Positions 7,944 through 17,754 of a stretch of 64,000 bases of DNA are shown here, in pieces. Positions within the stretch are counted from its first letter, which is position 1, and each line of letters starts with the position of its first letter. Under the pieces are notes generated by a model. That model saw nothing but the letters and a program-made list of their open reading frames with translations. It did not search any database and had not been told where the DNA came from. Position numbers and translations under genes: made by a program. Origin of the DNA: Pedobacter ginsenosidimutans. GTDB taxonomy: Bacteria > Bacteroidota > Bacteroidia > Sphingobacteriales > Sphingobacteriaceae. Location of the stretch: NCBI RefSeq assembly GCF_001442625.1, contig NZ_LMZQ01000002.1, forward strand, positions 124,001-188,000. Reading direction: 5' to 3'.

Positions 7944-9326
7944 ATGAAGTTAACGTTTTGGGGCGCAGCACAACAGGTAACAGGGAGTATGCACCTGCTA
8001 GAAGTTGGACATTATAAAATACTGATAGACTGTGGATTAGATTATGAAAAGGAAACCTACCAGGAAGAAAACCAGCAATTCCCTTTCGATCCGGCGAGTA
8101 TAAACCTCGTTATTTTAACCCATGCCCATATCGATCACTCTGGCAATTTACCTACATTGGTTCGATTAGGTTTTGATGGCCAGGTGCTCTGTACACCACC
8201 AACAGCCGACCTTACTTCGATATTATTATTCGATTCAGTAGAGCTTTTTCTAAGAAAAGCAAGCAGAAAACCCAGAACTAAACGCGGTAACTTCAGCGGA
8301 CCAAAACCTTTGTATCTGCACAAACATGTAATGGATACGATCGATCGTTTTGTAACCATTGCCTTTAACAAGCCTTTCAGGATCAACGGAGATATTAGCC
8401 TAACCTTTGTGCCTGTTGGCCATTTGCTTGGCGCTGCTGCAGCTATTTTAACCATAAACGATAATGGTATAGAGAAGAAAATTGCTTTTACAGGCGATAT
8501 TGGCAGAGAGAACTACCCGGTCTTGGTTAATCCCGAGCCCTTGCCCAAGGTTGACTACCTGGTAAGCGAAGCAACCTATGGCGGGAGGATGCACACCAAA
8601 GATCAAACCTTAGAGGAAAGATTGGTTCAGGAAATTACAGAAGCCTGCATTAAAAGCCCTGGACGATTGATTATTCCTGCATTTAGTATTGGCCGTACAC
8701 AATCGTTGGTATTTGCCCTAAACCAGATCTTTACTAAAAAACTGTTGCCACCTATTCAGATTTTTGTAGATAGTCCCATGGCCATACAGGCTACCGAGGT
8801 TTACCGCAAACACCATAATCTGGTTAATCAGGAAGCGAAAGACTTTTACCAAACCATGGGTGATGAGTTCGAATTTGAGCATCTCGCCTACGTTCAAACC
8901 ATGAAAGAAAGTAAAGATGTTTCCAATTATTTCGATCCCTGTATTATCATTTCATCTGCAGGTATGTTAGAGGGAGGAAGGATTCAGGATCACTTGTACT
9001 ACAATATTCAGAACTATTATTGCACCATTCTTTTTATCGGCTATTGTGCCAAAGGAACACTTGGTTACAAACTTTTGAGCGGAGCACCTATTGTGCGCAT
9101 TAAAGACCGGGAAATGATGGTTTACGCTACTATACACCAAACCGATCTACTCAGTGGCCACGGCGATCATAACGATTTAGTAAAAACAATTAAACAAACT
9201 GGCCAACCCAAAAAAGTTTTCTTAGTTCATGGTGAAGATAAAAGCCTGCAAAGTCTTTCTTTTGCTTTGCAAGAAGATGGCTTTAACGTTGCTGTGCCAG
9301 AAAGGGGAGAAGTTTTTGAGTTATAG
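7944..9326 (+). CDS. Metallo-beta-lactamase fold beta-CASP RNase-like protein
   Basis: 460 residues. The metal site THAHIDHSG (residues 59-67) is the HxHxDH motif of metallo-beta-lactamase hydrolases. A beta-CASP region follows (AFSIGRTQSLVFAL, the DSPMA motif), and the C-terminal SGHGDHNDL and VHGEDKSL match the RNA-specificity domain. The overall form is that of the YSH1/CPSF73-like exonucleases found in many bacteria. Substrate specificity in this clade is not established; RNA processing is an inference from the family. It shares a convergent intergenic palindrome with proA. Confidence 0.93.
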   Translation: MKLTFWGAAQQVTGSMHLLEVGHYKILIDCGLDYEKETYQEENQQFPFDPASINLVILTHAHIDHSGNLPTLVRLGFDGQVLCTPPTADLTSILLFDSVELFLRKASRKPRTKRGNFSGPKPLYLHKHVMDTIDRFVTIAFNKPFRINGDISLTFVPVGHLLGAAAAILTINDNGIEKKIAFTGDIGRENYPVLVNPEPLPKVDYLVSEATYGGRMHTKDQTLEERLVQEITEACIKSPGRLIIPAFSIGRTQSLVFALNQIFTKKLLPPIQIFVDSPMAIQATEVYRKHHNLVNQEAKDFYQTMGDEFEFEHLAYVQTMKESKDVSNYFDPCIIISSAGMLEGGRIQDHLYYNIQNYYCTILFIGYCAKGTLGYKLLSGAPIVRIKDREMMVYATIHQTDLLSGHGDHNDLVKTIKQTGQPKKVFLVHGEDKSLQSLSFALQEDGFNVAVPERGEVFEL

Positions 9327-9382
9327 GTTCAATTGTTCATTCGTCATTTGTTCATTAGTGTTTCATGGCTTATGGTTTTTTA

Positions 9383-9414
9383 GTCAATAGCTTAATAGGC
9401 TACAAGCTATTGAC
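9383..9414. repeat. Inverted repeat between convergent genes
   Basis: GTCAATAGCTT (9383-9393) and AAGCTATTGAC (9404-9414) form an 11-bp stem with a 10-base loop. Neither exit side carries a run of T in the right sense, so it is a palindromic repeat rather than a classic terminator. A short CATTCAGAATGACA repeat fragment follows at about 9440. Confidence 0.6.
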
Positions 9415-9462
9415 CAAAAGTGCAGGGATTCTTCACTGCATTCAGAATGACAATAAAACCGA

Positions 9463-10710
9463 TCAGCCCCTTACTTGTCCATCACCCCTTACCACCCACT
9501 TATAGCTGGTTAATTCTTCTAAGCCCATTGGCCCACGGGCGTGAAGTTTTTGCGTGCTAATGCCAATTTCGGCACCTAGACCAAACTGTGCACCATCAGT
9601 AAATCCGGTAGAGGCATTGGCATAAACCGCAGCAGCATCTACTTCGTTTAAAAATTGGGCAATATTCGCAGCATCTTCAGAAATAATGGCCTCACTATGT
9701 TTAGAGCTATAATCTGCAATGTGGTTCAAAGCTTCAGTTAAATCAGCCACTACTTTAACCGCTAGTTTTAAAGATAAGAACTCTGTACCAAAATGCTCTG
9801 GTGTAGCCTGATTTAACAATTGTTCAGGGTAAGAAGCTTTTAATAGCTCAAAACATTTTTCATCAGCATAGAGCTCAACGTTTCCATCAGCTAGAGGCGA
9901 TAGGAGAGCAGGCAAATCGCTAAGTCTATTTTCATTAACGAGTACACAATCCAGAGAATTACAAACACTTACCCTTCTGGTTTTCGCATTAAAAATAATC
10001 GCTTTACCTTTCTCTAAATCACCCGTCTTGTCAAAATAAGTATGTACAATCCCTGCTCCGGTTTCAATAACGGGGATTTTACTGTTTTCGCGAACGTAAT
10101 TAATTAACGATTGACTTCCCCTTGGGATCAAAACATCTACAAAACCTCTTGCATTCAATAAAGCTTCGGTTGCGACTCTTTCGGCTGGCAATAGGGTTAA
10201 AACATTGCGATTGATTTTATAATTATCTAAAACATCGTGTATCACCTTTGCAATAGACAGATTCGAAAATTCAGCATCACTGCCTCCTTTTAGCACGGCA
10301 ACATTTCCGGTTTTAAAACAGAGTGAAAATACATCAGCAGTAACATTTGGACGCGCTTCGTAAATTACGCCAACCACACCTAATGGCACGCTAATTTTTT
10401 GAATATGAAGATTGTTCTCCAGCGTTTTATCTGAAAGGATTTTACCCAATGGACTGGTTAAACCTGCAACATTTTTAAGGTCGTTCGCAATATCGGCAAT
10501 GCGCGCTGCGCTTAACTTTAACCTGTCGTATTTGGGGTCTTCGATGGGCATTTTCGCTAAATCCTTTACATTTTCAGCAAGAATTAATTCAGTATTGGCC
10601 ACTAAAGCAGCAGCCAGATCTGTAAGAACTGCATCTGTTGTTTCTTTGCTCAGGCTAACTAAGGTACGACTTGCTTGTTTTGCCTTTTCGAAGTATTGTT
10701 TGTAATCCAT
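9463..10710 (-). CDS. proA: Glutamate-5-semialdehyde dehydrogenase (gamma-glutamyl phosphate reductase)
   Basis: Second step of proline synthesis: NADPH-dependent reduction of gamma-glutamyl phosphate to glutamate-5-semialdehyde. 415 residues, the usual length. The signature [19 protein letters not shown], the catalytic Cys at residue 250 ([13 protein letters not shown]) and the C-terminal [19 protein letters not shown] are all present. It lies downstream of proB on the same strand, separated by 120 bases that hold a CACAGAG-type repeat, so the two are probably co-expressed but not tightly coupled. Confidence 0.98.
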   Translation of the reverse strand: MDYKQYFEKAKQASRTLVSLSKETTDAVLTDLAAALVANTELILAENVKDLAKMPIEDPKYDRLKLSAARIADIANDLKNVAGLTSPLGKILSDKTLENNLHIQKISVPLGVVGVIYEARPNVTADVFSLCFKTGNVAVLKGGSDAEFSNLSIAKVIHDVLDNYKINRNVLTLLPAERVATEALLNARGFVDVLIPRGSQSLINYVRENSKIPVIETGAGIVHTYFDKTGDLEKGKAIIFNAKTRRVSVCNSLDCVLVNENRLSDLPALLSPLADGNVELYADEKCFELLKASYPEQLLNQATPEHFGTEFLSLKLAVKVVADLTEALNHIADYSSKHSEAIISEDAANIAQFLNEVDAAAVYANASTGFTDGAQFGLGAEIGISTQKLHARGPMGLEELTSYKWVVRGDGQVRG

Positions 10711-10727
10711 TGGTTTTCTTTTTTTTT

Positions 10728-10823
10728 ACCACAGAGTCCACCGAGTTCTCACAGAGAAAATGAGCGTGTGATTTACTTTACTCTGCGCCTCTCTGTGATT
10801 TTTTCTCTGTGCACTTAGTGGTT
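10728..10823. repeat. Imperfect inverted repeat rich in CACAGAG
   Basis: The proB-proA gap begins with ACCACAGAGTCCACCGAG and ends with the near-complement CTCTGTGCACTTAGTGGT; further CACAGAG/CTCTGTG copies lie between. The whole can fold into a long imperfect hairpin. It lies inside a likely operon, so it may affect RNA stability or just be a dispersed element. Confidence 0.6.
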
Positions 10824-10830
10824 AAACCTT

Positions 10831-11922
10831 TTAAATAGCCGAGTAAAAATAATCGTAATGCACCAGCGCTTTCTGTTTCTTTTGCCCGATGCGTTCCCTG
10901 GCTTTGTCTGATCCGTATTCCGCTATTCCAAGCCCTATGAGATTGTTTTTTTCGTCTATAATTTTAATAATATCGCCTTTTAAAAAGTCTGTTTGGATTT
11001 CTATTATTCCAACGGGCAATAAGCTTGTTGCTTTACCAGAGGTTAATACCGTTTTTGCCCCATCATTTAATTTCACAACGCCTGTTGCGGCAGTTTCAGA
11101 GTGAGCAATCCATTTTTTCTTGCCCGATTTACTTTTTTCGGGCACAAAGCGCGTATGCACCAGTTCGTTGTTTAATAAAGAAGTAAGCACATTGTCTTTC
11201 GTTCCATTAGCAATATGAACGGTGATACCCAGTTTAGCCACCTTTTGCGCCATAGTCGATTTGGTAATCATTCCACCACGGCCAAATTGTGATTTACCCG
11301 TTTGGATAAAAGACGCCAGGTTAGCAACCGAACCATTAATTTCCTCAATAACAGCCGACCCTTCAATTTTCGGATCGCCATTGTAAATGCCGTTTACATT
11401 CGATAGGATAATCAAAGCATCGGCATTTAACATTGAAGCAATTAATCCTGCCAGTTCATCATTATCGGTAAACATCAGTTCGGTAACCGAAACTACATCA
11501 TTTTCATTCACCACAGGGATTACCTCATTTTGAAGCAAAATCTGCAAGCAGTTTTTCATGTTTAAATAATGTGCCCGGTCGCGGAAATCTTCTTTGGTAA
11601 CCAAAACCTGTGCACACTGAATTTCATGTGCTGCAAAAAAATTAGCGTAAGTATTAATCAGTTTAACCTGACCAATGGCTGCCAATAGTTGTCGGGTAGT
11701 TACAGCATCTTGTTTTTCAGACACCTTGATCAAACTTCTGCCAGACGCCACCGCACCCGAAGAAACCAAAATCACCTCAATACCAAGTTTTTTTATATCG
11801 GCAAGTTGATTTACAAGGTGTTTAATCCTTGTTTCATCGGGCAAACCATTCGCCTGTGTAATTACATTCGAACCAACTTTAACAACTATTTTTTTGTACC
11901 CTAATTTCATTATTATTTTCAA
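10831..11922 (-). CDS. proB: Glutamate 5-kinase with C-terminal PUA domain
   Basis: First, feedback-inhibited step of proline synthesis. The amino-acid kinase domain (about 1-255) shows IVVKVGSNVIT, ILVSSGAVASG, VNENDVVS and GTGG-like GRGGMITKS. A PUA domain fills about 270-363 (GKATSLLPVGIIEI). The length of 363 fits the kinase-plus-PUA form. Two ATG codons four residues apart are possible: 11922 (MKIIMKLGY) or 11910 (MKLGYKKIVVKVG). The latter would fit many homologues better, but the longer start cannot be excluded. It leads the proB-proA pair. Confidence 0.97.
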   Translation of the reverse strand: MKIIMKLGYKKIVVKVGSNVITQANGLPDETRIKHLVNQLADIKKLGIEVILVSSGAVASGRSLIKVSEKQDAVTTRQLLAAIGQVKLINTYANFFAAHEIQCAQVLVTKEDFRDRAHYLNMKNCLQILLQNEVIPVVNENDVVSVTELMFTDNDELAGLIASMLNADALIILSNVNGIYNGDPKIEGSAVIEEINGSVANLASFIQTGKSQFGRGGMITKSTMAQKVAKLGITVHIANGTKDNVLTSLLNNELVHTRFVPEKSKSGKKKWIAHSETAATGVVKLNDGAKTVLTSGKATSLLPVGIIEIQTDFLKGDIIKIIDEKNNLIGLGIAEYGSDKARERIGQKKQKALVHYDYFYSAI

Positions 11923-12142
11923 GCAATTTGATGTGGCAATTTACCATCAATTTTTCTAATTCAGATGATTATCTATAGGCATAATGGATTTTTACAAAAA
12001 TGGCAATTAGTTTGGCGTTTAGAGTAGGTTAACCGATTTAAACAGCTTATACAATCAACCATCTCGCCACTAATGAACTAATGGCAACTGAACTATTGAA
12101 CTAAATTATTTAAATTGCATTCAACCTAAATTTCAAACCACT

Positions 12143-14293
12143 ATGAAACGTATCTTACCAGGCATAATATTGCTCAGTGCAATTACGGCTTGTAACAACC
12201 CTCAAAAGAAAGAAATGAAAGCAATAAAATGGCCCGATGCCAAGGCCCCTATAGCAGAGATTATTCCGCATAAAAGAACAATACATGGCGATACCGTGGT
12301 AGATAACTACTATTGGATGATCGATTACTTTAAAAAAGGTCCCGATAGTACAAAAGTTGTTGATTATTTAAAGGCCGAAAATACCTATCTCAATACGATG
12401 ATGAAAAGTACAGATCAATTTCAGGCTGATCTGTTTAAAGAAATGAAAGGGAGGATTAAAGAAAAAGACGAATCTGTTCCTGTTTTCAGGAATGGCTATT
12501 TCTATTACACCAGAACGGAAGACGGGCAGCAATATTTTAAGTATTGCCGTAAAAAGGGGAGCTTAAAGGCCGCGGAGGAAATACTTTTAGATGTGGATAA
12601 GCTGGCAAAGGGCCATGCCTATTACAGCGCTACTGGATTTAGTGTTAGTCCCGATAATAAACTTTTAGCCTTTGGGGTAGATCAGGTTTCACGCCGCCAA
12701 TACACCATCAATGTTAAAAATTTAGAAACCGGCGAAATGCTGAAAGATGCCATTACCAACACCGAAGGCGGGGTAGCATGGGCGAATGACAATAAAACAC
12801 TTTTCTATACTTCGAAAAACCCCATTACACTATTAAGCGAAAAAATCAAAAAACACACCCTTGGTACCGATGCTAAAACAGATCCCATAGTTTATGATGA
12901 AAAAGACAACAGTAATTATATCGGTGTAATGAAATCGAAAAATGGCCGTTTTATTTTCATTGCATCGCAGGGGACACTAACTACCGAATATAGAATGATT
13001 GATGCAGATCATCCAGAGGCAGCATTTAAAGTATTTTCGCCCCGCTCAAAAGATGTTTTATACGATATTTTAACGGTAGATGATAAGTTTTACATCATCA
13101 CCAACTGGAATGCCAAAAATTTCCGTTTGATGCAATGCCCGCTGGATAAAACAGAAAAAGAAAACTGGAAAGAGGTTATCCCTAACCGGAAAGATGTTTT
13201 ACTCGAATATGGAGAGGAATTTAAAGATCATTTGGTATTATCAGAGCGTAAAAACGGCTTGACCGAATTGCGTGTACTCAAGAAAGATGGTAGTGATTAT
13301 TATATTAAGTTCGATGAACCTGTTTACGCCGCTGGCGTTGGTGCGAACCCCGAGTACAACAGTAAAACATTACGTTATTCCTATACTTCTCTAACTACGC
13401 CAAATTCGGTTTACGATTACGACCTGGAGAAAAAGGAGAAAAAGCTAATGAAACAACAGGAAGTTGTTGGCGGGTACGATCCAAAAGATTACGTAACTGA
13501 ACGTGTTTTCGCTACGGCAAAAGATGGCACAAAAATACCGATTGCATTAGTTTACAAAAAGGGCTTCAAAAAGAACAGCAACGCTCCATTACTACTTTAC
13601 GCGTATGGATCTTATGGATCGAGCACGGATGCAAATTTCTCTTCACCCAGGCTGAGTTTGTTAAACCGTGGCTTTGTTTTCGCCATTGCCAACATCCGTG
13701 GCGGACAGGAAATGGGGCGCCAGTGGTATGAAGACGGTAAACTGATGAAAAAGAAAAACACCTTTACTGATTTCATTGCAGCGGGCGAGTACCTGGTTGA
13801 TCAGAAATACACATCAAAAGGCCATTTATATGCACATGGAGGTAGCGCAGGTGGTTTATTGATGGGCGCTGTGGCTAATATGGCTCCCGATTTATGGAAC
13901 GGTATTATTGCTGATGTTCCTTTTGTAGATGTAATTAATACCATGCTGGATGAAAGCATTCCATTAACCACGAATGAGTTCGACGAGTGGGGAAATCCGA
14001 AACAAAAAGCAGCTTACGATTATATGAAAAGTTATTCTCCTTACGAAAATGTAGAGAAAAAAGCCTACCCAAATATGTTAGTTACTACAGGCTTACACGA
14101 TAGCCAGGTGCAGTATTTCGAACCGGCCAAATGGGTAGCCAAATTAAGAGCAACCAAAACTGATAAGAATGTTTTACTCCTTAAAACCAATATGGAATTT
14201 GGCCATGGTGGTGCATCAGGCCGTTTTGATTATCTAAAAGATGTATCGTTGCGCTGGGCGTTTTTATTCTCATTGGAGGGGATAACGAAATAA
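12143..14293 (+). CDS. Prolyl oligopeptidase family serine peptidase (S9), lipoprotein
   Basis: 716 residues: lipoprotein signal (LLSAITACNN, Cys at residue 17), an N-terminal beta-propeller (about 35-440) and a C-terminal alpha/beta hydrolase domain. The catalytic Ser is residue 568 in GGSAGG, the Asp is 653 in LHDSQVQYFEP and the His is 688 in FGHGGASG. DSQV with an Arg-poor pocket and the propeller lid resemble oligopeptidase B and prolyl endopeptidase of Bacteroidota. Cleavage of short peptides after Pro or basic residues is inferred from the family. A periplasmic or outer-membrane anchored place is likely. Confidence 0.93.
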   Translation: MKRILPGIILLSAITACNNPQKKEMKAIKWPDAKAPIAEIIPHKRTIHGDTVVDNYYWMIDYFKKGPDSTKVVDYLKAENTYLNTMMKSTDQFQADLFKEMKGRIKEKDESVPVFRNGYFYYTRTEDGQQYFKYCRKKGSLKAAEEILLDVDKLAKGHAYYSATGFSVSPDNKLLAFGVDQVSRRQYTINVKNLETGEMLKDAITNTEGGVAWANDNKTLFYTSKNPITLLSEKIKKHTLGTDAKTDPIVYDEKDNSNYIGVMKSKNGRFIFIASQGTLTTEYRMIDADHPEAAFKVFSPRSKDVLYDILTVDDKFYIITNWNAKNFRLMQCPLDKTEKENWKEVIPNRKDVLLEYGEEFKDHLVLSERKNGLTELRVLKKDGSDYYIKFDEPVYAAGVGANPEYNSKTLRYSYTSLTTPNSVYDYDLEKKEKKLMKQQEVVGGYDPKDYVTERVFATAKDGTKIPIALVYKKGFKKNSNAPLLLYAYGSYGSSTDANFSSPRLSLLNRGFVFAIANIRGGQEMGRQWYEDGKLMKKKNTFTDFIAAGEYLVDQKYTSKGHLYAHGGSAGGLLMGAVANMAPDLWNGIIADVPFVDVINTMLDESIPLTTNEFDEWGNPKQKAAYDYMKSYSPYENVEKKAYPNMLVTTGLHDSQVQYFEPAKWVAKLRATKTDKNVLLLKTNMEFGHGGASGRFDYLKDVSLRWAFLFSLEGITK

Positions 14294-14306
14294 TTTTTAA
14301 TAGATT

Positions 14307-14390
14307 CGTCATTTCGAGCGGAATGCAATGAAGTCGAGAAATCTATCTTAAAAGATCTCTCCATTTCGCTACTCTCCAGTCGAGATGACG
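14307..14390. repeat. Dispersed palindromic repeat (CGTCATTTCGAG type)
   Basis: Starts CGTCATTTCGAGCG and ends CGAGATGACG, with AGTCGAGAAATCT and AGATCTCTCCATTTCGC inside, so the ends are complementary. A closely related copy lies at 54764-54844. Confidence 0.75.
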
Positions 14391-14430
14391 GATCTTTTTA
14401 AACCTTTAATCAATTATACATCACCACACA

Positions 14431-14883
14431 ATGAACACCAAACTAAAAACACTTCAAATTATCCACCTTGCTTTATGCTCAGGTGTTTTCCTATTTGCCC
14501 TGGTAACCATATTTCTCAACCGTGAGATGATGTTTTTTGATGCCAATCCTAAAACTACTTCACCTTTTAACCCAATATTTCCGATTATGGGCTTGATCAC
14601 CATCTCGGCGAGTATCTTTTTTTATAGAAACTTAATGGCAAAAATCGACAAAAATGCTCCTGCCGATACAAAGATTAATATGTATCAAAGTGCGTTTATC
14701 ATCAGTTCGGCAATGCTGGAAGGGGGTGCTCTTTTCAATATCGTTGGTTTTTTTATGACACATAATTCATTCTTCTTGATATTTGGTGCAGCTAATTTTA
14801 TTTTTTTGATACTCAAAAGACCTACCAAGAATAAATTGATTTCCGCTTTACAATTGCAATATCCAGATACAGAGGCTTTGTAA
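14431..14883 (+). CDS. Four-helix membrane protein of unknown function
   Basis: 150 residues with four predicted membrane helices (about 9-29, 46-66, 84-107 and 112-127) and a short basic C-terminal tail. This pattern occurs in uncharacterised Bacteroidota membrane proteins, and I see no catalytic or transport motif. The M16 peptidase gene begins only 26 bases after its stop, so the two may be cotranscribed, although a TATCTTTG box at 14895-14902 could serve the peptidase alone. Confidence 0.7.
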   Translation: MNTKLKTLQIIHLALCSGVFLFALVTIFLNREMMFFDANPKTTSPFNPIFPIMGLITISASIFFYRNLMAKIDKNAPADTKINMYQSAFIISSAMLEGGALFNIVGFFMTHNSFFLIFGAANFIFLILKRPTKNKLISALQLQYPDTEAL

Positions 14884-14909
14884 GCAATTAGCCTTATCTT
14901 TGCCCTTCA

Positions 14910-16142
14910 ATGGAATACAATGTTCACACTTTGCCAAACGGCATACGCTTACTGCATGTGCCCTCGGCCTCTGCCATATCTCATGCATGCATCATCGTCA
15001 ACACAGGATCGCGCGATGAGCCTGAAAACAAAGCAGGTTTAGCACACTTTATTGAGCATCTGATTTTTAAGCGTACCGAAAAACGGAGCACCAACCAGAT
15101 TTTAAACCGCCTGGAGAGTGTTGGGGCAGATTTAAATGCTTATACTACAAAAGAATACACTTGCGTGCACGCTTCTTTTTTAAATCCATATTTAGATAGA
15201 ACATTAGATCTTTTCAATGATATTATATTCCACTCTACCTTCCCCGAAGAGGAAATGGATAAAGAAAAAAGTGTAATCCTGGATGAAATCTCTTCTTATT
15301 TAGATCAACCGGAAGAGGCTATAAACGATGATTTTGAAGATATGCTTTTCGCTGGCCATGCACTGGGCAACAACATTTTGGGCACAACCGAATCCGTTCA
15401 GCATTTTACCAGGGAAGATGTAATCAATTTCAGAAAAGCTAATTACCGCACAAACGAAATTGTGGTGGCCGTTTTAGGCAATTACACCTTAAATAGTGTT
15501 GTAAATAAAGGGAGCAAACATTTTGCTGATGTTGAAGAGAATAATCCAAACAAAGAAAGGGTTAAACCAGGCATACTTCCACAAAACAATACTACTATCT
15601 ATAAGCCGATTATGCAGGCACACTGTATTTTAGGCAGGCAGGCATATTCTACACACCAATCGCAAAAGGTGCCATTAATGCTGTTGAATAATTATTTTGG
15701 CGGCAATGGAATGAGTTCGGTTTTGAATCTACAGATCAGAGAAAAATATGGGATTGCCTATACCATCGAGTCCAACTTTTCGCCTTTAAGCGATACAGGT
15801 ATTTTTTCTATTTATTTCGGAACAGATAAAGAAAAACAAGCCAAAGCACTCTCTTTAATCTTTAAGGAGATCAAAAAGCTTAGAGAACATCCTTTAAATG
15901 AATTACAGTTACAAAAAGCCAAGAACAAATTTATCGGACAGATTGCTTTGGGTGAAGAAAACAGAATCGGTTTAATCATTTCGATGGCCAAAAGCCTGAT
16001 TGATCACAACAAAATCGATTCTCTGGAAACTGTTTTTGAGAAAATAAATGCCGTTACCACCAAACAAATGGCAGAAGTTACCGATGAGATTTTAAATATT
16101 GAGCAACTGAATATCTTTACTTTCTGCCCAATAGAGGAATAA
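14910..16142 (+). CDS. M16 family zinc metallopeptidase
   Basis: 410 residues. The inverted zinc motif HxxEH is seen as HFIEH (H46, E49, H50), with the distal Glu in the DEISSYLDQPEEAINDDFED region. A second inactive M16 half lies at about 190-400 (GGNGMSSVLNLQIREKYGIAYTIES). This is the typical bacterial processing-peptidase-like form (PqqL/YmxG type). No signal peptide is visible, so it may be cytosolic. Substrates are unknown. It is followed by def after a dispersed repeat. Confidence 0.93.
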   Translation: MEYNVHTLPNGIRLLHVPSASAISHACIIVNTGSRDEPENKAGLAHFIEHLIFKRTEKRSTNQILNRLESVGADLNAYTTKEYTCVHASFLNPYLDRTLDLFNDIIFHSTFPEEEMDKEKSVILDEISSYLDQPEEAINDDFEDMLFAGHALGNNILGTTESVQHFTREDVINFRKANYRTNEIVVAVLGNYTLNSVVNKGSKHFADVEENNPNKERVKPGILPQNNTTIYKPIMQAHCILGRQAYSTHQSQKVPLMLLNNYFGGNGMSSVLNLQIREKYGIAYTIESNFSPLSDTGIFSIYFGTDKEKQAKALSLIFKEIKKLREHPLNELQLQKAKNKFIGQIALGEENRIGLIISMAKSLIDHNKIDSLETVFEKINAVTTKQMAEVTDEILNIEQLNIFTFCPIEE

Positions 16143-16175
16143 TTCTTATTTTTGTAAGTCAAAACCTTTCGCTTT

Positions 16176-16233
16176 GTCATCCTGAGCTTGTTGAAGGACT
16201 TAACTACGGGTCTTCGACAAGCTCAGACTGACA
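16176..16233. repeat. Dispersed palindromic repeat (CTTCGACAAGCTCAG type)
   Basis: GTCATCCTGAGCTTGTTGAAGGAC is followed by an almost complementary GTCTTCGACAAGCTCAGACTGAC around a short loop. The same words recur at 60571-60635 and 61955-62030. Confidence 0.75.
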
Positions 16234-16287
16234 GCATTTTGCAATAATTAACAAGTTCAGATTGAGGTCTGAAAAAAATATAATACA

Positions 16288-16848
16288 ATGAAATTACCAA
16301 TAGTAGCTTACGGTGATCCTGTTTTAAAAAAGGTAGGAACCGATATCGATAAAGATTATCCAGGATTAGAACAATTAATCAGCGACATGTTCGACACCAT
16401 GTATTATGCAAATGGTGTGGGCTTAGCTGCTCCTCAGGTTGGCTTGCCTATCCGTTTGTTTATTGTAGATACAGGTGAAGATGAAGATGGCACACCAGGC
16501 TACAAAAAGGTATTTATCAATGCCGAAATTTTGGAAGAAACGGGAGAGGCCTGGAGTTTTAACGAAGGCTGCTTAAGTATTCCTGATATCCGCGAAAACA
16601 TTATGCGCAAGCCCAATGTCAAAATCACCTATTTTGATGAAAACTGGGTAGAACATACCGACGATGTAGACGGAATGCCGGCACGCGTAATCCAACATGA
16701 ATACGATCATATCGAAGGAAAACTATTTACCGATAAAGTAAGTGTGCTCCGTAAAACCATGCTTAAAAGCAAACTGGATGCGATTTCGAAAGGAAATATC
16801 AAAACAGATTACAAAATGAAGTTTCCTAATAAGAGCAAAAAAAGGTAA
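16288..16848 (+). CDS. def: Peptide deformylase
   Basis: Removes the formyl group from N-terminal Met of new proteins. 186 residues. All three motifs are present: GVGLAAPQVG from residue 43, EGCLS with metal ligand Cys95, and QHEYDH with metal ligands His137 and His141 and catalytic Glu138. The acidic loop TGEDEDGTPGYKK in the middle is usual for Bacteroidota deformylases. It is monocistronic here, with a repeat upstream and a terminator downstream. Confidence 0.98.
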   Translation: MKLPIVAYGDPVLKKVGTDIDKDYPGLEQLISDMFDTMYYANGVGLAAPQVGLPIRLFIVDTGEDEDGTPGYKKVFINAEILEETGEAWSFNEGCLSIPDIRENIMRKPNVKITYFDENWVEHTDDVDGMPARVIQHEYDHIEGKLFTDKVSVLRKTMLKSKLDAISKGNIKTDYKMKFPNKSKKR

Positions 16849-16869
16849 GTTTTGATGTAAGATATCAAA

Positions 16870-16897
16870 GGGAAAATGGAAACGTTTTCCCTTTTTT
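16870..16897 (+). terminator. Terminator of def
   Basis: GGGAAAA (16870-16876) pairs with TTTTCCC (16885-16891) and is followed by a run of T, about 20 bases after the stop codon. Confidence 0.75.
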
Positions 16898-16931
16898 GTT
16901 TTAAGGCATACCGGCATTAATTTCTCTCAGG

Positions 16932-16997
16932 CGTCATCCTGAATTTATTTCAGGATCTTTATAGCAGCATAGATCCTGAAATAAATTCAGGATGATG
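16932..16997. repeat. Near-perfect long inverted repeat
   Basis: CATCCTGAATTTATTTCAGG and four more bases (16935-16958) are exactly complementary to 16971-16994 around a 12-base loop. Pairing extends one to three further positions. It lies between convergent genes and belongs to the GTCATCCTGA repeat family. Confidence 0.85.
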
Positions 16998-17065
16998 GCT
17001 AAATAAAATTAAGATAATGATTAAATACCGCTTGGTCTTCTGCATCCAAGACTAAGGACTCCAGA

Positions 17066-17701
17066 CTAATTCGTCCGGCTCTTATCCCCATCAAAAATCT
17101 GCTGCATCAGCTTACCCCATGCGAAAGGATTAAGCAGGGGATTAGTTTGCACCATGTTCTTGTTGACCATCCTATCAAAATTATACCGGTAATTCTGACT
17201 TCCAATTTCCTGTCCGTCACGCGGTAAAGTCTGGATTAAACCATCAATTGAGGAGCGTGAGAGGTTCTTTTTGGCTATGGCCATATCATCATCCGCCAGT
17301 TTCATCGATAAAAACTCGCGGGTAAATTCTTCTGTTGTTGCCCATGGAAAAACACGCACCGATGGTAAATCAATCACATTGGCTTTCAGTTTAACCATAA
17401 TCGTGTACTTGCTATCCGGTGTGCTTTCAGGAATTACCGTAGAAAATTTCTTATAACCAATGGCCGTGAACAAAATGGTATCGCCAGGATTTACAATGAA
17501 GGTAAAATACCCTCTATAATCAGCACCAACCCTTTTACTCTTTGCAGAAAGATTGGTGATGGTAACGTAAGGAATCACGTTTGAGCTATCGATATCGGTA
17601 ATAATCCCTGAAAATTGGATGAGTTTATCCTGTGCCGGCTTTTGTTGTGCAAAAGCGGTTACAGAAAAAATAAGGCAAATTAGGGCAACACAATATCTCA
17701 T
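17066..17701 (-). CDS. Secreted carboxypeptidase-like regulatory-domain protein
   Basis: 211 residues with a signal peptide (MRYCVALICLIFSVTAFAQQ). A beta-sandwich of the carboxypeptidase regulatory-like type follows at about 28-110, seen in IQFSGIITDIDSSNVIPYVTITN, then YFTFIVNPGDTILFTAIGYK. The C-terminal 80 residues are basic and unassigned. In Bacteroidota this domain is common on envelope proteins and at the N-terminus of TonB receptors; a free-standing copy probably acts as an adaptor or binding module. It follows the NifU/Mrp pair on the same strand after 53 bases. Confidence 0.8.
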   Translation of the reverse strand: MRYCVALICLIFSVTAFAQQKPAQDKLIQFSGIITDIDSSNVIPYVTITNLSAKSKRVGADYRGYFTFIVNPGDTILFTAIGYKKFSTVIPESTPDSKYTIMVKLKANVIDLPSVRVFPWATTEEFTREFLSMKLADDDMAIAKKNLSRSSIDGLIQTLPRDGQEIGSQNYRYNFDRMVNKNMVQTNPLLNPFAWGKLMQQIFDGDKSRTN

Positions 17702-17754
17702 TAAGACAAAAGTAATTTTATTAATAAAACTTCCTTGTTAAATAGTGTTAAAGC

